In this document: piece after piece, positions 45,153 to 55,360 of the stretch | Numbering within the stretch: the first letter of the stretch is position 1 | Layout of the letters: each line of letters starts with the position of its first letter | Assembly: GCF_000348985.1 (NCBI RefSeq) | Contig: NC_035923.1 | Coordinates: 930,001 to 994,000 of the forward strand | Direction of reading: 5' to 3' | DNA from: Huiozyma naganishii CBS 8797 | Lineage: Eukaryota > Ascomycota > Saccharomycetes > Saccharomycetales > Saccharomycetaceae | Length of the DNA stretch: 64,000 bases | The notes under the pieces: model-generated | What the model was told of the DNA's origin: nothing | The model's input: the letters and a program-made list of their open reading frames with translations, nothing else | Database searches by the model: none | Program-made: the position numbers and the translations under genes

Positions 45153-46100
45153 TGTGTGTCTTTACTAGTTGTCTGTTTTAAAACAGGAACCTCCAATACG
45201 TTACCTTCTATATCATCGTTATCGTTATTGTACTGCAATTGAAATTTTTTCAACTTTTCATTTTTTTTTTTTTTAAGTCAGAATTTCCAGAATTACCAGA
45301 AACAGTAACAATATGGTGGTAGCTTCCCAAAAGTGAAGTCTTTTACTTGAAAAGGAAACATATCCAAAAACGGTATTTGTGTCCGAAAACGGACTGCACT
45401 TCCTAAAATGGTACACCCTTCCCAAAACGGTAACCCCTCTCTCGAAACGGCACCCCCGTCCCAAACAGGAAATACGCTTACCTAACGGCCAGAAAAAAGG
45501 TACAAATCACGTAACCCCACGAGTATTTCCCGAACAAGAAATTGTGTCTCGATTGGGCGCGCTCGTACCCCCGCCTCGTTTAGCCGGCCAAGAAAACAAC
45601 GCGGCCGATAACCACAGAATAGGACCACCACCCCCGCAGTATTACAACACGGCGTGAACCCCTTTCCACCCTCTCCCCATCCCGGCCCACAAATTCCACC
45701 GGTTGCGCTGTTTACACACCGCGAAGTTACTACTACTACTGCTGCAGCTGTTCACTGCGCCAAAAAAAAGGAATGCGAAAAATCCCTTTTTGGACTGCGT
45801 TTCTTTTCTTTCCTTTTTTTCTATTCGTCGGACAAAAAAATGAGTCGAGATGTGCACGATTTTAACGGCGTTCGTCTCGAGACGGTGACTATCAACCTGT
45901 GAATTTGGGCTATATATAGGGACGGGGCACCTGTTGGAGATAGGTTGTGTTGCTTTTGCTGTTGCTATTCGTTAGTTTGCTTGAACTCCGTGTTCGTATA
46001 TATAAATATAGCTGTTTTCTGTCTGGCTGTCACTGTGGATTACAGTTAAGTCGTTCTTCGTCGTTGCTGCCCCATTATAGAAACCAGATTGTTTGACAAG
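45153..46100. other. Divergent TYS1 / IZH3 intergenic region
   Basis: 948 bp with the 19-bp array, a T13 tract at about 45262-45275 near TYS1, and a TATATATAG at about 45910 as a likely TATA for IZH3. No gene supported; the 92-codon frame at 45379-45657 starts with GTG and runs through the repeat array. Confidence 0.6.
45323..45489. repeat. Degenerate 19-bp tandem array, consensus CCNAAAACGGNA
   Basis: At least seven units with CGG or GG spaced 19, 19, 19, 20, 19 and 19 bp apart: CCAAAAACGG (45364), CCGAAAACGG (45383), CCTAAAATGG (45402), CCCAAAACGG (45421), CTCGAAACGG (45441), CCCAAACAGG (45460), CCTAACGG (45481). Two weaker units (CTTCCCAAAAG at 45323 and CTTGAAAAGG at 45346) precede them. 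The copies differ mostly in the 9-bp spacer. It lies about 170-340 bp before the TYS1 ATG and 610-780 bp before the IZH3 ATG. The period is not a multiple of three and the surrounding frame lacks an ATG, so a coding repeat is unlikely. Confidence 0.8.
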
Positions 46101-47717
46101 ATGGATTCGCTCACAAAGCTTAAGAAGAAAGGTATAGACAATTACGGGAAGGTGAAGCAGTCCGGTAAGGACTTTGCCAACAGGTGCCACTACTCCAAGC
46201 TTGTTTCTGCCCGTTTTAACGAGAATGGGATCGTCGCTGAACAGAAGGCTGCGGAAAGGCAGCCGTTGGAAAGACCCGTGACCCACCACCCGGTGACTGT
46301 GAACGCTACAGTTCACAGGAACAAAGTCTGGGTTAACGGGGGGCTGGAGGGCGAGTCGCAGGACTCGCTGAACTCGGAGGCCACCACGCTGGTCAACGCG
46401 AAGGCAATGGACGGGCTGGAACGTTGCTCGTCCAGAAAGTTCATCTACGAGGACAACAGCAAGAGTAATTCGTACTCGACCGCGACTGTGGCCGAGAGAC
46501 AGTTCTCTTCGCAGGCGTCGTCGCCCTCACCTTCCCCAGTGCTGAAATCAGACGGGTTTGAGTCGTCGTCGTCGTCACCCACCTCAGAAGTGTTTGAGAA
46601 AGCTGTGTCCCTGGAGGACAGGGTGAAGTTTCTATTGGATCAGTGTAAAGGTATCCCAAAACACATGCTGAAACCATCTGAGGAGGTGGAGGCACTGATC
46701 ACCGCGTACAACCACGACGTCGCGTTCCAAGAGGGTCGCGAAAAATTGTTACATTACTACGAACTGCCCTTCCCCTGGAGAGAAAACAGGTACATTATCC
46801 ACAACTACAGGTTTTACGACTCCAACGTAAAGTCCCTGCTGTCCGCGATCAACTGGTACGGGTGGCACAACGAGACTTCGAACATTTGGTCACATTTTCT
46901 TGGGTTTTTCTACGTCGTTTATTTGGCAGTGTACGAGTTCCCTCAGTCAGTGGTGTTTCAATCGGATAGGATCCCCTCGAGTGCTAAATTCGTCGTCTAC
47001 ATTTTCTTGTTCGCGGCCATGAAGTGTCTGATAGCATCCGCTTTCTGGCACACTTTCAACGGAACCGCGTTTTTGAAAATGCGCCGCAGATTCGCCTGTG
47101 TCGACTACAGCGGGATATCCATCCTGATCACCGCATCCATCCTGACCGCAGAGTTCGTCACACTCAACGATCACCGTCCAATGATGATACTGTACATGAC
47201 GATCTCATTGACGCTCGGTATCATCGGGGTGTTTTTGAACTGCTCCCCACAGTTCGATACACCGGAGGCAAGACCCCTACGGATCAGGTTCTTCATGTTG
47301 CTCGCTGCAATGGGGGTCCTTTCCTTCATTAACGCGAGCTACTTGGAATCATGGGCTTACGCGGTGGACTTGTTAAGTCCCATCACAAACAAATCCATCG
47401 TTTGGTACTTGGTCGGCGTTGTCTTCTACGGGTCCTTCATCCCAGAGAGGTTCAGAACGGACGTGGTCGTCGACGACAGAATTCCAACAACTTTCCAACT
47501 GGGGACCGACCTCGACATCATCACCAAGGATAAAGAGATCCACTTCAGACACAAACCTACGTGCTGCCACCACCCAAGAAAGGGCATTTTCTCCTGTTGG
47601 TGGGTCGATTATGTCGGGTGCTCCCACACTTTCTGGCACATATTCGTCGTCCTAGGGGTCGTCGGCCATTATAAAGCAATCATAGACATGTTCACCACAA
47701 AATGGTTGGTCAATTAA
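46101..47717 (+). CDS. IZH3: PAQR-family membrane protein Izh3
   Basis: 538-aa seven-TM protein of the PAQR/hemolysin III (adiponectin receptor-like) family, tied to zinc homeostasis and sterol or ceramide signalling in yeast; S. cerevisiae Izh3 is 543 aa. A long hydrophilic, Ser-rich N-terminus (1-240) is followed by family motifs: NWYGWHNETSNIWSHFLG, SAFWHTFNG, CVDYSGISIL, and C-terminal HTFWHIFVVLGVVGHY. The three conserved His of the zinc site (in AFWH and WHIF...GHY) are present. The frame opens at a TTG at 46089; ATG at 46101 is taken. Confidence 0.95.
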   Translation: MDSLTKLKKKGIDNYGKVKQSGKDFANRCHYSKLVSARFNENGIVAEQKAAERQPLERPVTHHPVTVNATVHRNKVWVNGGLEGESQDSLNSEATTLVNAKAMDGLERCSSRKFIYEDNSKSNSYSTATVAERQFSSQASSPSPSPVLKSDGFESSSSSPTSEVFEKAVSLEDRVKFLLDQCKGIPKHMLKPSEEVEALITAYNHDVAFQEGREKLLHYYELPFPWRENRYIIHNYRFYDSNVKSLLSAINWYGWHNETSNIWSHFLGFFYVVYLAVYEFPQSVVFQSDRIPSSAKFVVYIFLFAAMKCLIASAFWHTFNGTAFLKMRRRFACVDYSGISILITASILTAEFVTLNDHRPMMILYMTISLTLGIIGVFLNCSPQFDTPEARPLRIRFFMLLAAMGVLSFINASYLESWAYAVDLLSPITNKSIVWYLVGVVFYGSFIPERFRTDVVVDDRIPTTFQLGTDLDIITKDKEIHFRHKPTCCHHPRKGIFSCWWVDYVGCSHTFWHIFVVLGVVGHYKAIIDMFTTKWLVN

Positions 47718-48420
47718 ACACATTGAACGAAAACGAAAACTTATTTGAATATTCCCCCCACTTTGGAATCATCCCATTTCGAAATATACAGTACCGCTGT
47801 GATGATACTATCGCATACTTACGTATTGGGATAGACTCTCTCATAGTCGGTAGTATATATCTGTATACAATTAATGACACTTCTTTTATGTGGATTATAG
47901 TTCACATCAAAAGAATATGATACACAAAACAACTGCGTGAAACGCTAAGGAAGTTTATTCCCTTCCGTTAATGAATGAAAATTAAATAACGAAGTAACAG
48001 AGAATGGAGCAGGTCTCCGGTTATCGACGTACAGTAAACATCCTTTCTCAAAATTTCTTACCGCTCAAAATAAAAGAGAGTAAAACGAAAATACTACACC
48101 TCTTAAACACGTAAAGGAAAAGGTTTCGGTTAGTAGAGTGGCCCAATTCCCCGGGCCGAAGAATAAAATAGCTTTCATCACATTATTCTTACGTCAATGG
48201 GATGTTTTGTTATTGCGTTTGTGCATGGTGATCTTGGATTATCTACTCTGCCTTATCGCTCTATCTTAGAGTGCCGGCCTTTCTTCGTTAATTAAGCCGT
48301 TGAAGGATTAGATGTGAACAAGAGAATTGGTGAGTTATTAAGCTTCTAATAGTCATACTGTAAGCATCCTGGCCTGCAATACAAGTAGCGTTAGCCGGTT
48401 AAAAAAATGCAAAAAAGAAT

Positions 48421-48493
48421 TGGACGAGTCCGGAGTCGAACCGAAGACCTCTCCCATGCTAAGGGAGCGCGCTACCAACTACGCCACACGCCC
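48421..48493 (-). tRNA. tRNA-Ala (anticodon AGC)
   Basis: 73-nt intronless tRNA. Starts GGGCGTGTGGCGTAGTTGG (A box), anticodon loop TTAGCAT with AGC, GGTTCGACTCC B box, discriminator A. A T6 terminator follows on its strand. It is about 0.8 kb from the nearer of two LTRs, in keeping with Ty1-like integration near Pol III genes. Confidence 0.97.
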
Positions 48494-49314
48494 GTGATTT
48501 TCTGATTTTTTTAAAATCAGTGCTTTATAAATCAAATAATTTTGCATGTGAGCACACTGTCGAAAACGAGGAAAGAAGAGATGTGAAAGATGAAGGAAAA
48601 AAGTAAGTATTGGTCAACAATAATAGGCTTTGTATCCTTTTTAAGAGTAATTATTAGAGAGTAAAGAAGGACAAATGTTACTTAATGTAATATACTGTGA
48701 AATATTTAGCTGTATTCTAAAGCAGAGTCAATACCTTTGTTGTTGCTAAAATTCACAAGTATACGTTAGTTTATATTGACAGCCTAGTATAGAAATTTAT
48801 AATATACAGAACTATTTTTATCCATACCCGTCGAAAATAACCTCTCTAAAAAATGAACCCACAAAATAAGTTTTGTGATAAAGTACAAGCGCATATAGAT
48901 AATTCACCAATAGATCTATTCACTCTGCAATTAATGTTAAACTTTTCTAAGGGAGCAAACCATAATATATACGAGTAGACACGTACATCGGTATTTTTTT
49001 GAACGCGAGTGAAATATCTTTAATCGTGAAGTATAACGAAAAAAGAGCTATGGTAAATAATTTACTAACTAATCATTTACAAAACATTTTATAATATATG
49101 TCGGTTATATCACCAGTCAATTATTTTCTATTAGGAACTTTAATGGAAAGCCTCCCGAATAGAGGTTTTGTTACTCTTTAAATGCATCAAAAGTTGAGTG
49201 AATGGTGTTGCAGAAGACTGTCATTGCCAGCTTCAGAATTTTTCAGCTTACACTATTAGGTATAAATGTTTATCTCTTTATGAAAATTATGTTCAACCTT
49301 TATATGAGGGAAAT

Positions 49315-49670
49315 TGCTGGATATAGAAAATGACTATGATAAGGATGATAAGATATCATCATAGGCATAAACAGGACACACACTTGATAAAAGACACAAA
49401 TGTTAACGAGACAAATAACGATGCCACAAGTGTGGAAGTATCCACCACAGTGAGAAAGTGAAAAGCCACACCATTGACTCTGAGCAAATTCTCACGTATA
49501 TAAAGCCTAACTACATCGAATGAATTGATCTTATTCTCTTTTGCAATATAGAAGAGATCATCGAACCATATACTTATATATTAAGTATACACCAGAAGTT
49601 ATAACTGAGCTAAAACGTCTCTTTACTCTACTACAATGAATAGCCATGGAGAACAAGACCCTATTCAACA
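49315..49670 (+). mobile_element. Solo LTR, Ty1/copia-like (copy A)
   Basis: 356-bp element starting TGCTGG and ending TTCAACA (TG...CA). Flanks are GAAAT before and GAAAA after, a five-base target duplication with one mismatch. It has a TATATAAA at 49497-49504 and, near the 3' end, an ATG at 49636 opening a short frame MNSHGEQDPIQQ that runs past the LTR edge, just as the Ty1 LTR holds the first codons of Gag. No internal retrotransposon region is present, so it arose by LTR-LTR recombination. Orientation is set by the TATA and ATG. About 94% identical to copy B. Confidence 0.92.
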
Positions 49671-49917
49671 GAAAAATACAATAACTTTTGTGATAGTTAA
49701 TCATATATTTTGAGCTTATTATATTTTTTAGCAATTCCATTCGGTCTTTTAAACAAATATACAAAATTTCCAATAAACATAGTTAGCTTAAAAGAATACA
49801 AAAATGATTGACATATGGAATTAGAATATGATCAGAACTTAGAAGAATGACTCTACTGAAAAAGAAAAATTGGTCCTTCAAATTGTACTGGCAACTTATT
49901 TGTCTTGCATGGAAACG

Positions 49918-50273
49918 TGCTGGATATAGAAAATGAATATGATAAGGGTGATAAGATATCATCATAGGCATAAACAGGACACACACTTGATAAAAGACAC
50001 AAATGTTAACGAGACAAATAACGATGCCACAAGTGTGGAGGTATCCACGACAGTGAGAAAGTGAAGAGCCACACCATTGACTCTGAGCAAATTCTCACAT
50101 ATATAGAACCTAGCTACCTCGAATGAATTGATCCTTCTATCTGTTACAATATAGAAGAGATCATCGAACCATATACTTATATATTAAGTATATACCAGAA
50201 GTCATACCTGAGCTAAAACATCTCTTTACTCTACTACAATGAATAGCCACGGCGAACAAGACCCTATTCAACA
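49918..50273 (+). mobile_element. Solo LTR, Ty1/copia-like (copy B)
   Basis: 356-bp LTR in the same orientation as copy A, with 22 substitutions and no indels against it. A perfect five-base target duplication AAACG flanks it (49913-49917 and 50274-50278), marking an intact solo LTR of its own insertion. The Gag-type ATG is at 50239, the same offset (321 bases) as in copy A. The 247 bp between the LTRs is ordinary host sequence, so this is not a deleted full element. Confidence 0.95.
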
Positions 50274-50576
50274 AAACGTTCCTAGCTAGAAACGGGTGGC
50301 TTAGACAAACTGTTATTTCTTCGATTTGTTTCCAAGGATGGCATATTGAAGAAAAACTATATTAGAAAAACAAGAGAAGAAATTCAAACTTTTGAGGTAT
50401 CCATTTGCAATGTTCTGCAGAAGAGTGATAATATTTTTACAAATTAAAGAGATACATTTATATGCTAGTTACATAGACTTTTATTTCTCTTTGAAGATAG
50501 CATGCATAACTACCTAGCATCAAACAGTATCAGTCTTTTCGTCTATAAAGAGAAAAAACAGCGACACTGTAACATA

Positions 50577-52067
50577 TTATGGTCCTGATCCTTCAGGCAC
50601 AAGTACCGTGTCGATTGGCGCAGCGATGGGAGGATTTGTGTTTGTCAATTTTTTACCTTCCTCTTCAACTTCGTCGATAATATCCCAGACGATATCGTCC
50701 GCAATCTGCTCCTTGTATAAAACATCCAACGTTTTAATTTGTTTATCCGCTAACAGTTCAGAAGACTTTACTGTATCCAGATACTTCATCTGCCTTTGTT
50801 CTGTTATAATTTTAACCTCCCCGTCGTTAAAACAACTTATTGTTGGGTAGTATCCTAGTCTATTATTATTGACATATTTATTCCTTAATATCAATCTTTG
50901 TTCTGACTCAGAATCCACATTCTTATAAGGGTTGATTAACCCATTGACATGTTGACCGTTATAATTTTTCCAGTAGCCGTAGTAAAATTTCTCATTATAT
51001 TGCAGTTCGCTGAAGGGTGGTAAAAACGGATTTAGATTTTCGAAGGCCTTGCCTAGAAACTCGCCATTCAAATAAACGGCAAGATAAGAGTCTTTTAGAG
51101 TATAATAATCCTGTCTTTCTCTTTTATCTGAGGAGTAATATTCAGGTTTGGTAGTCTTGATGTAATCCGTAGCTTCAAAAAAGAGCTGATTCCTATACCT
51201 GATAGGGATATGATCACGGATTATATCATTGTAAGTTATATCTTCTAATAATGCCAGCTGAAAATCCTCATTGGTTGCCTGTTTGACCGTTTTGCTTTTT
51301 TTCTTTATTGTACCAGCCCCCGCGTTATCATCTGTACGCATGGTCTTACCTGATGAATCAATGGCGTTCTTTAATGCTTCTTTGCGCCTCAGAGCGTACT
51401 CCTGAGCTTGTTCTACTTGTGCATCATAATCAGGTAGTTTCAAAACAAAACTTATAATATCCCCTGCTTGCATACCTTCTCTTTTTTCTAAGACTTGAGA
51501 TAACTTTCCTTCTGAAATTGACTCCAAGTATTGGTCTCTGATTCCGTAGCTGTAAGAATCGAAGCCGACGGGTGCCTCCAGACTGGCTTCTCTTCGGGAT
51601 ATTCCAAACCGAAGGTGTGGACTCGAATCTATCATATCTTTTTTTCTTCTTGGATCATTATCAGTCCCCATTATTGAGCCACCTTTAATTATCTCCACTT
51701 CCCAATAACTGATTCCCTCCTTGATACAAACATCAGATCTACCAGTTCTCCATCCTACTGATTTTTCCACGCCGATAATTGAGTTGTCTTTATCCTTTAA
51801 GCTGATTCCTGCGGATCGGTCCATCAAACTAAAACCAGCGCGTTCAAAAGGATACTCTGTTAAACAGTACCCCATTTCTGTAAAATCTAGACGTGGTGCA
51901 CAAGGGCTGTATATAAAATGCCTCTTGTTTAACGGTATATCGTGAGGTTTGTAAAAACTTCCATGGGTCAATTGATACTGGGGAAAAGCGGGACGGGGTG
52001 AAAGCCCACTCTCTTGTCCATTAGTAACAATATCACCATCCTGATACGGTATGATTCCCGGTTTCAT
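50577..52067 (-). CDS. BRE2: COMPASS complex subunit Bre2 (SPRY domain)
   Basis: 496-aa ASH2L orthologue in the Set1/COMPASS histone H3 Lys4 methyltransferase; it pairs with Sdc1 through a C-terminal motif. The SPRY domain runs from about 100 to 390 with SVGWRTGRSDVCIKEGISYWEVEI, HLRFGISRREASLEAPVGFDSYSYG, and a yeast-type insert of about 80 residues (RKEALKNAIDSSG). NEKFYYGYWKNYNG and the ADDIVWDIIDEVEEEG helix near the end match the Sdc1-binding region. Length agrees with S. cerevisiae (505 aa). Divergent from PPR1 with only 168 bp between the two start codons. Confidence 0.95.
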   Translation of the reverse strand: MKPGIIPYQDGDIVTNGQESGLSPRPAFPQYQLTHGSFYKPHDIPLNKRHFIYSPCAPRLDFTEMGYCLTEYPFERAGFSLMDRSAGISLKDKDNSIIGVEKSVGWRTGRSDVCIKEGISYWEVEIIKGGSIMGTDNDPRRKKDMIDSSPHLRFGISRREASLEAPVGFDSYSYGIRDQYLESISEGKLSQVLEKREGMQAGDIISFVLKLPDYDAQVEQAQEYALRRKEALKNAIDSSGKTMRTDDNAGAGTIKKKSKTVKQATNEDFQLALLEDITYNDIIRDHIPIRYRNQLFFEATDYIKTTKPEYYSSDKRERQDYYTLKDSYLAVYLNGEFLGKAFENLNPFLPPFSELQYNEKFYYGYWKNYNGQHVNGLINPYKNVDSESEQRLILRNKYVNNNRLGYYPTISCFNDGEVKIITEQRQMKYLDTVKSSELLADKQIKTLDVLYKEQIADDIVWDIIDEVEEEGKKLTNTNPPIAAPIDTVLVPEGSGP

Positions 52068-52235
52068 AGGCAGATATCGGGTTTATAGCTGTTGAAGAGA
52101 GATACTAATTTACATGATTGAAGCACAACAATCGTAAAAATAAAAATTTTAAACGTCATCGCTCAAATTACTGTGAAAGAAGAGCAGAAAACAGCGTGCC
52201 GCTACACTGTTCTCAACTCGGGCCGAATTATACGA

Positions 52236-54902
52236 ATGGTGAAAAGACACCATAATGAAAGCTTGGTTGCGCAGAAGGAAAGCAAAAAGCCGAAGGGAAA
52301 TATCGAAAAACTTCTATCCATCGAATCAGCTGCGAAGAGAAGTAATAGCATCCCGAAATCGAGATCAGCTTGCAAGAGATGCAGGTCTAAGAAAACCAAA
52401 TGCGATCAAAAACTTCCGAGCTGTGGAAAATGTACAAAACTAAACACTCCCTGTATATCAGTGGATCCAGCCACCGGTGAAGATGTACCCCGATCCTATA
52501 TTTTATTTCTGGAGGATAGAGTTTCTACAATGGCTAGGGCGCTACTTGATAATAACATTGATCCCTGGAAGATATCTTTCAACGTACCCGGGAAAGAAGA
52601 CGATCCGCCATATAGGGAACAATATTTACAGGGTGAAGCTATAAATGACACTATTTTGGGAAGGTTTTTAGTTAGAAGGGGAGAAGAATTGATTCAGGAT
52701 GTACCTAAAGTGAAAAATGAAACTTCTCAGGAGTTTTTGAACCATGAAACATCTGATTCCCATAATATGTCCGAGAGAGGGTCTGCAGCTGAATATCCCA
52801 GAAAACGACTTGAACTTGAAGAATCGAATAACAATATATCCCAGTTGGCATCGATGGAAGTACAGTCTGCAGATTCATTTCTTGGGGATTCATCTGGTAT
52901 ATCATTTGCCAAATTGGTATTTACAGCGGCAAATTTTTCACCTGAACTAATGGTGATCGATCCTGATAATTCAATTGAAAGTAAGGAAACGCAACTGATT
53001 CAGTACAAATATATCGAGACTGCGAAAGAGTTTGACTCTTGTCAACTTCCCAGTCGGGAAGAAGCAGAAAAACTGATCATGAGATTTTTCATCGACACAA
53101 ATTCTCAGCTACCGATCTTTCATCGCGAGTATTTTCTGAAGAAGTATTTTGAGCCGATATATGGCAGCTGGAATGGGCACCTGTCACTAGCATCTGATAA
53201 TACCAAAATCAATACTGCTTTTGAACTCCCAAAAAATTTATACACGACTCCAGATAATAATGGCGATGCGGATTTGTTCGACCTTTCGAAACCCTGGCAC
53301 CAACCTTACTTGAACTACAACGGAAGTAAAAAGTCAAACAACAAGATAAAAGTACCAGCGAGGTTTGAGATTCCTATTTGTTTTTTTTTGAATTATTTGT
53401 TGTTTGCTATAGGCCACACAACGCAGGTTTTAAATGCCGATGCTGTTAAGGTGGCCACTTTTAAAAGATGTGCCCAATCTTATAGCGACTCTCTTTTTGC
53501 AACCACCGACCGACTGGAGGGATTATCTGGAACGTTGCTTCTTGCCATATACTCCTTGATGAGACCGAATGTACCCGGTGTATGGTATATCATGGGATCC
53601 GTCTTGAGACTGACAGTTGATTTAGGTTTACACACCGAGAAATTGAATCGAAACTACGACCCTTTCACCAGAGAGTTAAGAAGGAGGCTTTTCTGGTGTG
53701 TCTACTCGCTGGATAGGCAGATCTGTTCGTATTTCGGAAGACCTTTTGGTATTCCAGAGGAGAGTATTACCACACGCTTCCCGAGCATGTTGGACGACTC
53801 CAGCATACTGTCGAATGACCCGGCAGTGGACGACTACTCGGATAACTCAGAGATAAGTGGCTCATCAAAAGTAGTAGCCACTGCGATGTTCAAGATACGA
53901 AAAATACAGGCGTGCGTCGTAAAGGTCCTATATGCACCCCATGCCGAACTGCCTCGTCAATATTTTAATTTAGAGGATTGGAGGACTGTGGTGAGCGCTG
54001 ATTTGGACCATTGGTACAAAGTCGAAGTACCCAAATCTTTCGAAAATATGAACTGTCAGTTTAACACCTACCTTTTCGACTTGAACTATCACTACACGAA
54101 AAATATCCTGTATGGTCTTTCACCAAAATGTCCAACGCTAAATGAGCAAGCTTTCCAGACTGTTTTCTCGAGCACAAAGGGTACCATTGACGTGTTCCAC
54201 GATTTGAGGGTAACGAGAAAGCTAAGCTACACTTGGGTGGCTGTGCACAACATGTTTATGACAGGGATGACGTACCTGTACGTGATATATTACTATTCTG
54301 GGAAATCGATAGACGAGTCCAGGGAAACGGTTGGAGAGTACACGGGGAAAGTTCTCAACGTCCTAAAAGATCTGGTGGGGACATGTGAGACGGCTAAAAA
54401 CTGCCATAATACTTTCAAAGTGCTGTGCGCTGCTGTCATCAGGTTGAGATATGGTGATGATGAGATATCTGGAACTGATGTCATTTTCGAGCAGTCCTGT
54501 GACGAAGAAAACCTTGATTCGACGAACACTCTATCGAATGCAATCAATTTCTCGCTTGATCAATTCTTTAACGAGCTCGGAAGACTGGACAATATCGATA
54601 CTTCAAACCATGTGAAGAAACCCACAGAGGACGCTACAGACGACCACAACACTACAGGTGACACGTCACCGTACATACTAAATCCCATGATGGGTCCAGC
54701 GGCAACGTCAAGCTCCGCTCTACCAAACGAATCGAGAGAAACGGCACCACTACAGAATTGCAAGAACTCCGTCTTCGAGAAGGATATGTCGGACCTGCTG
54801 TACCAAGTAACTTCCCAGTCTGTATGGGATGAACTCTTCCTCAAAAACGGGCCAGAAGAGACCCCGAACGGCCGCACAGGTAACGAGTTCATGCTGCTCT
54901 GA
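52236..54902 (+). CDS. PPR1: Zn2Cys6 transcription factor Ppr1-like
   Basis: 888-aa fungal zinc-cluster activator; S. cerevisiae Ppr1 (904 aa) senses pyrimidine precursors and activates URA genes at TTCGG-N6-CCGAA. The six-cysteine cluster spans Cys46 to Cys73 (CKRCRSKKTKC ... CGKCTKLNTPC), followed by the Ppr1-like linker DPATGEDVPRSY and a short dimerisation coil. A fungal-specific TF domain occupies about 280-620 (LRLTVDLGLHTEKL, RRRLFWCVYSLDRQ, FGRPFGIPEESI). The C-terminus is Ser/Thr/Asn-rich, and the last 20 residues include the acidic type end. The frame opens at a GTG at 52173; the ATG at 52236 is taken. Confidence 0.93.
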   Translation: MVKRHHNESLVAQKESKKPKGNIEKLLSIESAAKRSNSIPKSRSACKRCRSKKTKCDQKLPSCGKCTKLNTPCISVDPATGEDVPRSYILFLEDRVSTMARALLDNNIDPWKISFNVPGKEDDPPYREQYLQGEAINDTILGRFLVRRGEELIQDVPKVKNETSQEFLNHETSDSHNMSERGSAAEYPRKRLELEESNNNISQLASMEVQSADSFLGDSSGISFAKLVFTAANFSPELMVIDPDNSIESKETQLIQYKYIETAKEFDSCQLPSREEAEKLIMRFFIDTNSQLPIFHREYFLKKYFEPIYGSWNGHLSLASDNTKINTAFELPKNLYTTPDNNGDADLFDLSKPWHQPYLNYNGSKKSNNKIKVPARFEIPICFFLNYLLFAIGHTTQVLNADAVKVATFKRCAQSYSDSLFATTDRLEGLSGTLLLAIYSLMRPNVPGVWYIMGSVLRLTVDLGLHTEKLNRNYDPFTRELRRRLFWCVYSLDRQICSYFGRPFGIPEESITTRFPSMLDDSSILSNDPAVDDYSDNSEISGSSKVVATAMFKIRKIQACVVKVLYAPHAELPRQYFNLEDWRTVVSADLDHWYKVEVPKSFENMNCQFNTYLFDLNYHYTKNILYGLSPKCPTLNEQAFQTVFSSTKGTIDVFHDLRVTRKLSYTWVAVHNMFMTGMTYLYVIYYYSGKSIDESRETVGEYTGKVLNVLKDLVGTCETAKNCHNTFKVLCAAVIRLRYGDDEISGTDVIFEQSCDEENLDSTNTLSNAINFSLDQFFNELGRLDNIDTSNHVKKPTEDATDDHNTTGDTSPYILNPMMGPAATSSSALPNESRETAPLQNCKNSVFEKDMSDLLYQVTSQSVWDELFLKNGPEETPNGRTGNEFMLL

Positions 54903-55360
54903 GCGAACCCGTCCGCCCATCTGATGGATGCACCAGCCACCAGCTCCAATCGTTACCCGTTTCATGATTTTTGCTGCCTTCGAGAACGAAAAAAAACGAT
55001 GAAAAGTTACAAATTCAAGGACTTCCTTGAACTGAAAAAAAAAAAAGAGGAATAAGAGTTATAGTGGAATGATGACTTGGTGGAAAGGTTGACAGATATT
55101 CTTCTTCTTTTTTCTTTTGGTTGCCAGACTTTGCAATTGACACGAGGACCGACTGAACTACAATAGGTTTATAGAGCACTTTCCTAAAGTTTAGTACAGT
55201 ATCGAAGTGTGCCTTTTTTAGTCTTTGGTAGTCTCATTACTGGTTTTGAGGGTTCAAGACCGACATTTTGATTAGTTTTCTTTTGGATTTGTCCTCTAGA
55301 GGTATCAACTATAGCTGGAATTTGTTTTGAATTCATTTGAAACGCGCGCTTGATTTCGGT
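54903..55360. other. PPR1-SSK1 intergenic region
   Basis: 458 bp between two genes on the plus strand. Contains GTTACCCG at 54953-54960 (a Reb1-like TTACCCG), an A12 tract at about 55036, and a T-rich stretch at 55104-55119. No gene seen; in S. cerevisiae several genes lie in this interval (YLR007 to YLR013). Confidence 0.55.

Larger units (their letters stand above)
47718..50576. other. AT-rich 2.9-kb gene desert between IZH3 and BRE2
   Basis: Contains tRNA-Ala(AGC) and two solo LTRs and otherwise no supported gene. A spot count at 49081-49140 gives 14 G+C in 60. Sequences outside these elements are rich in ATATAT and AAAA/TTTT runs. In S. cerevisiae several genes (YLR016 to YLR022) lie between BRE2 and IZH3; here they are absent, presumably lost or retained elsewhere. 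I looked for point-centromere elements (CDEI RTCACRTG and CDEIII with CCGAA) and found no convincing set. Confidence 0.7.

Noticed and set aside
45379..45657. 92-codon frame through the 19-bp repeat array.
   Set aside because: Starts at GTG, and a 19-bp period would shift frame at each unit, so the array is not a coding repeat.
49315..50273. The LTR pair as the two ends of one retrotransposon.
   Set aside because: Only 247 bp of non-coding sequence lie between, and each LTR has its own target-site duplication.
47718..50576. Possible point centromere in the AT-rich gene desert.
   Set aside because: CCGAA-containing spots (for example near 48160 and 49156) lack the rest of CDEIII and no CDEI lies at the right distance.
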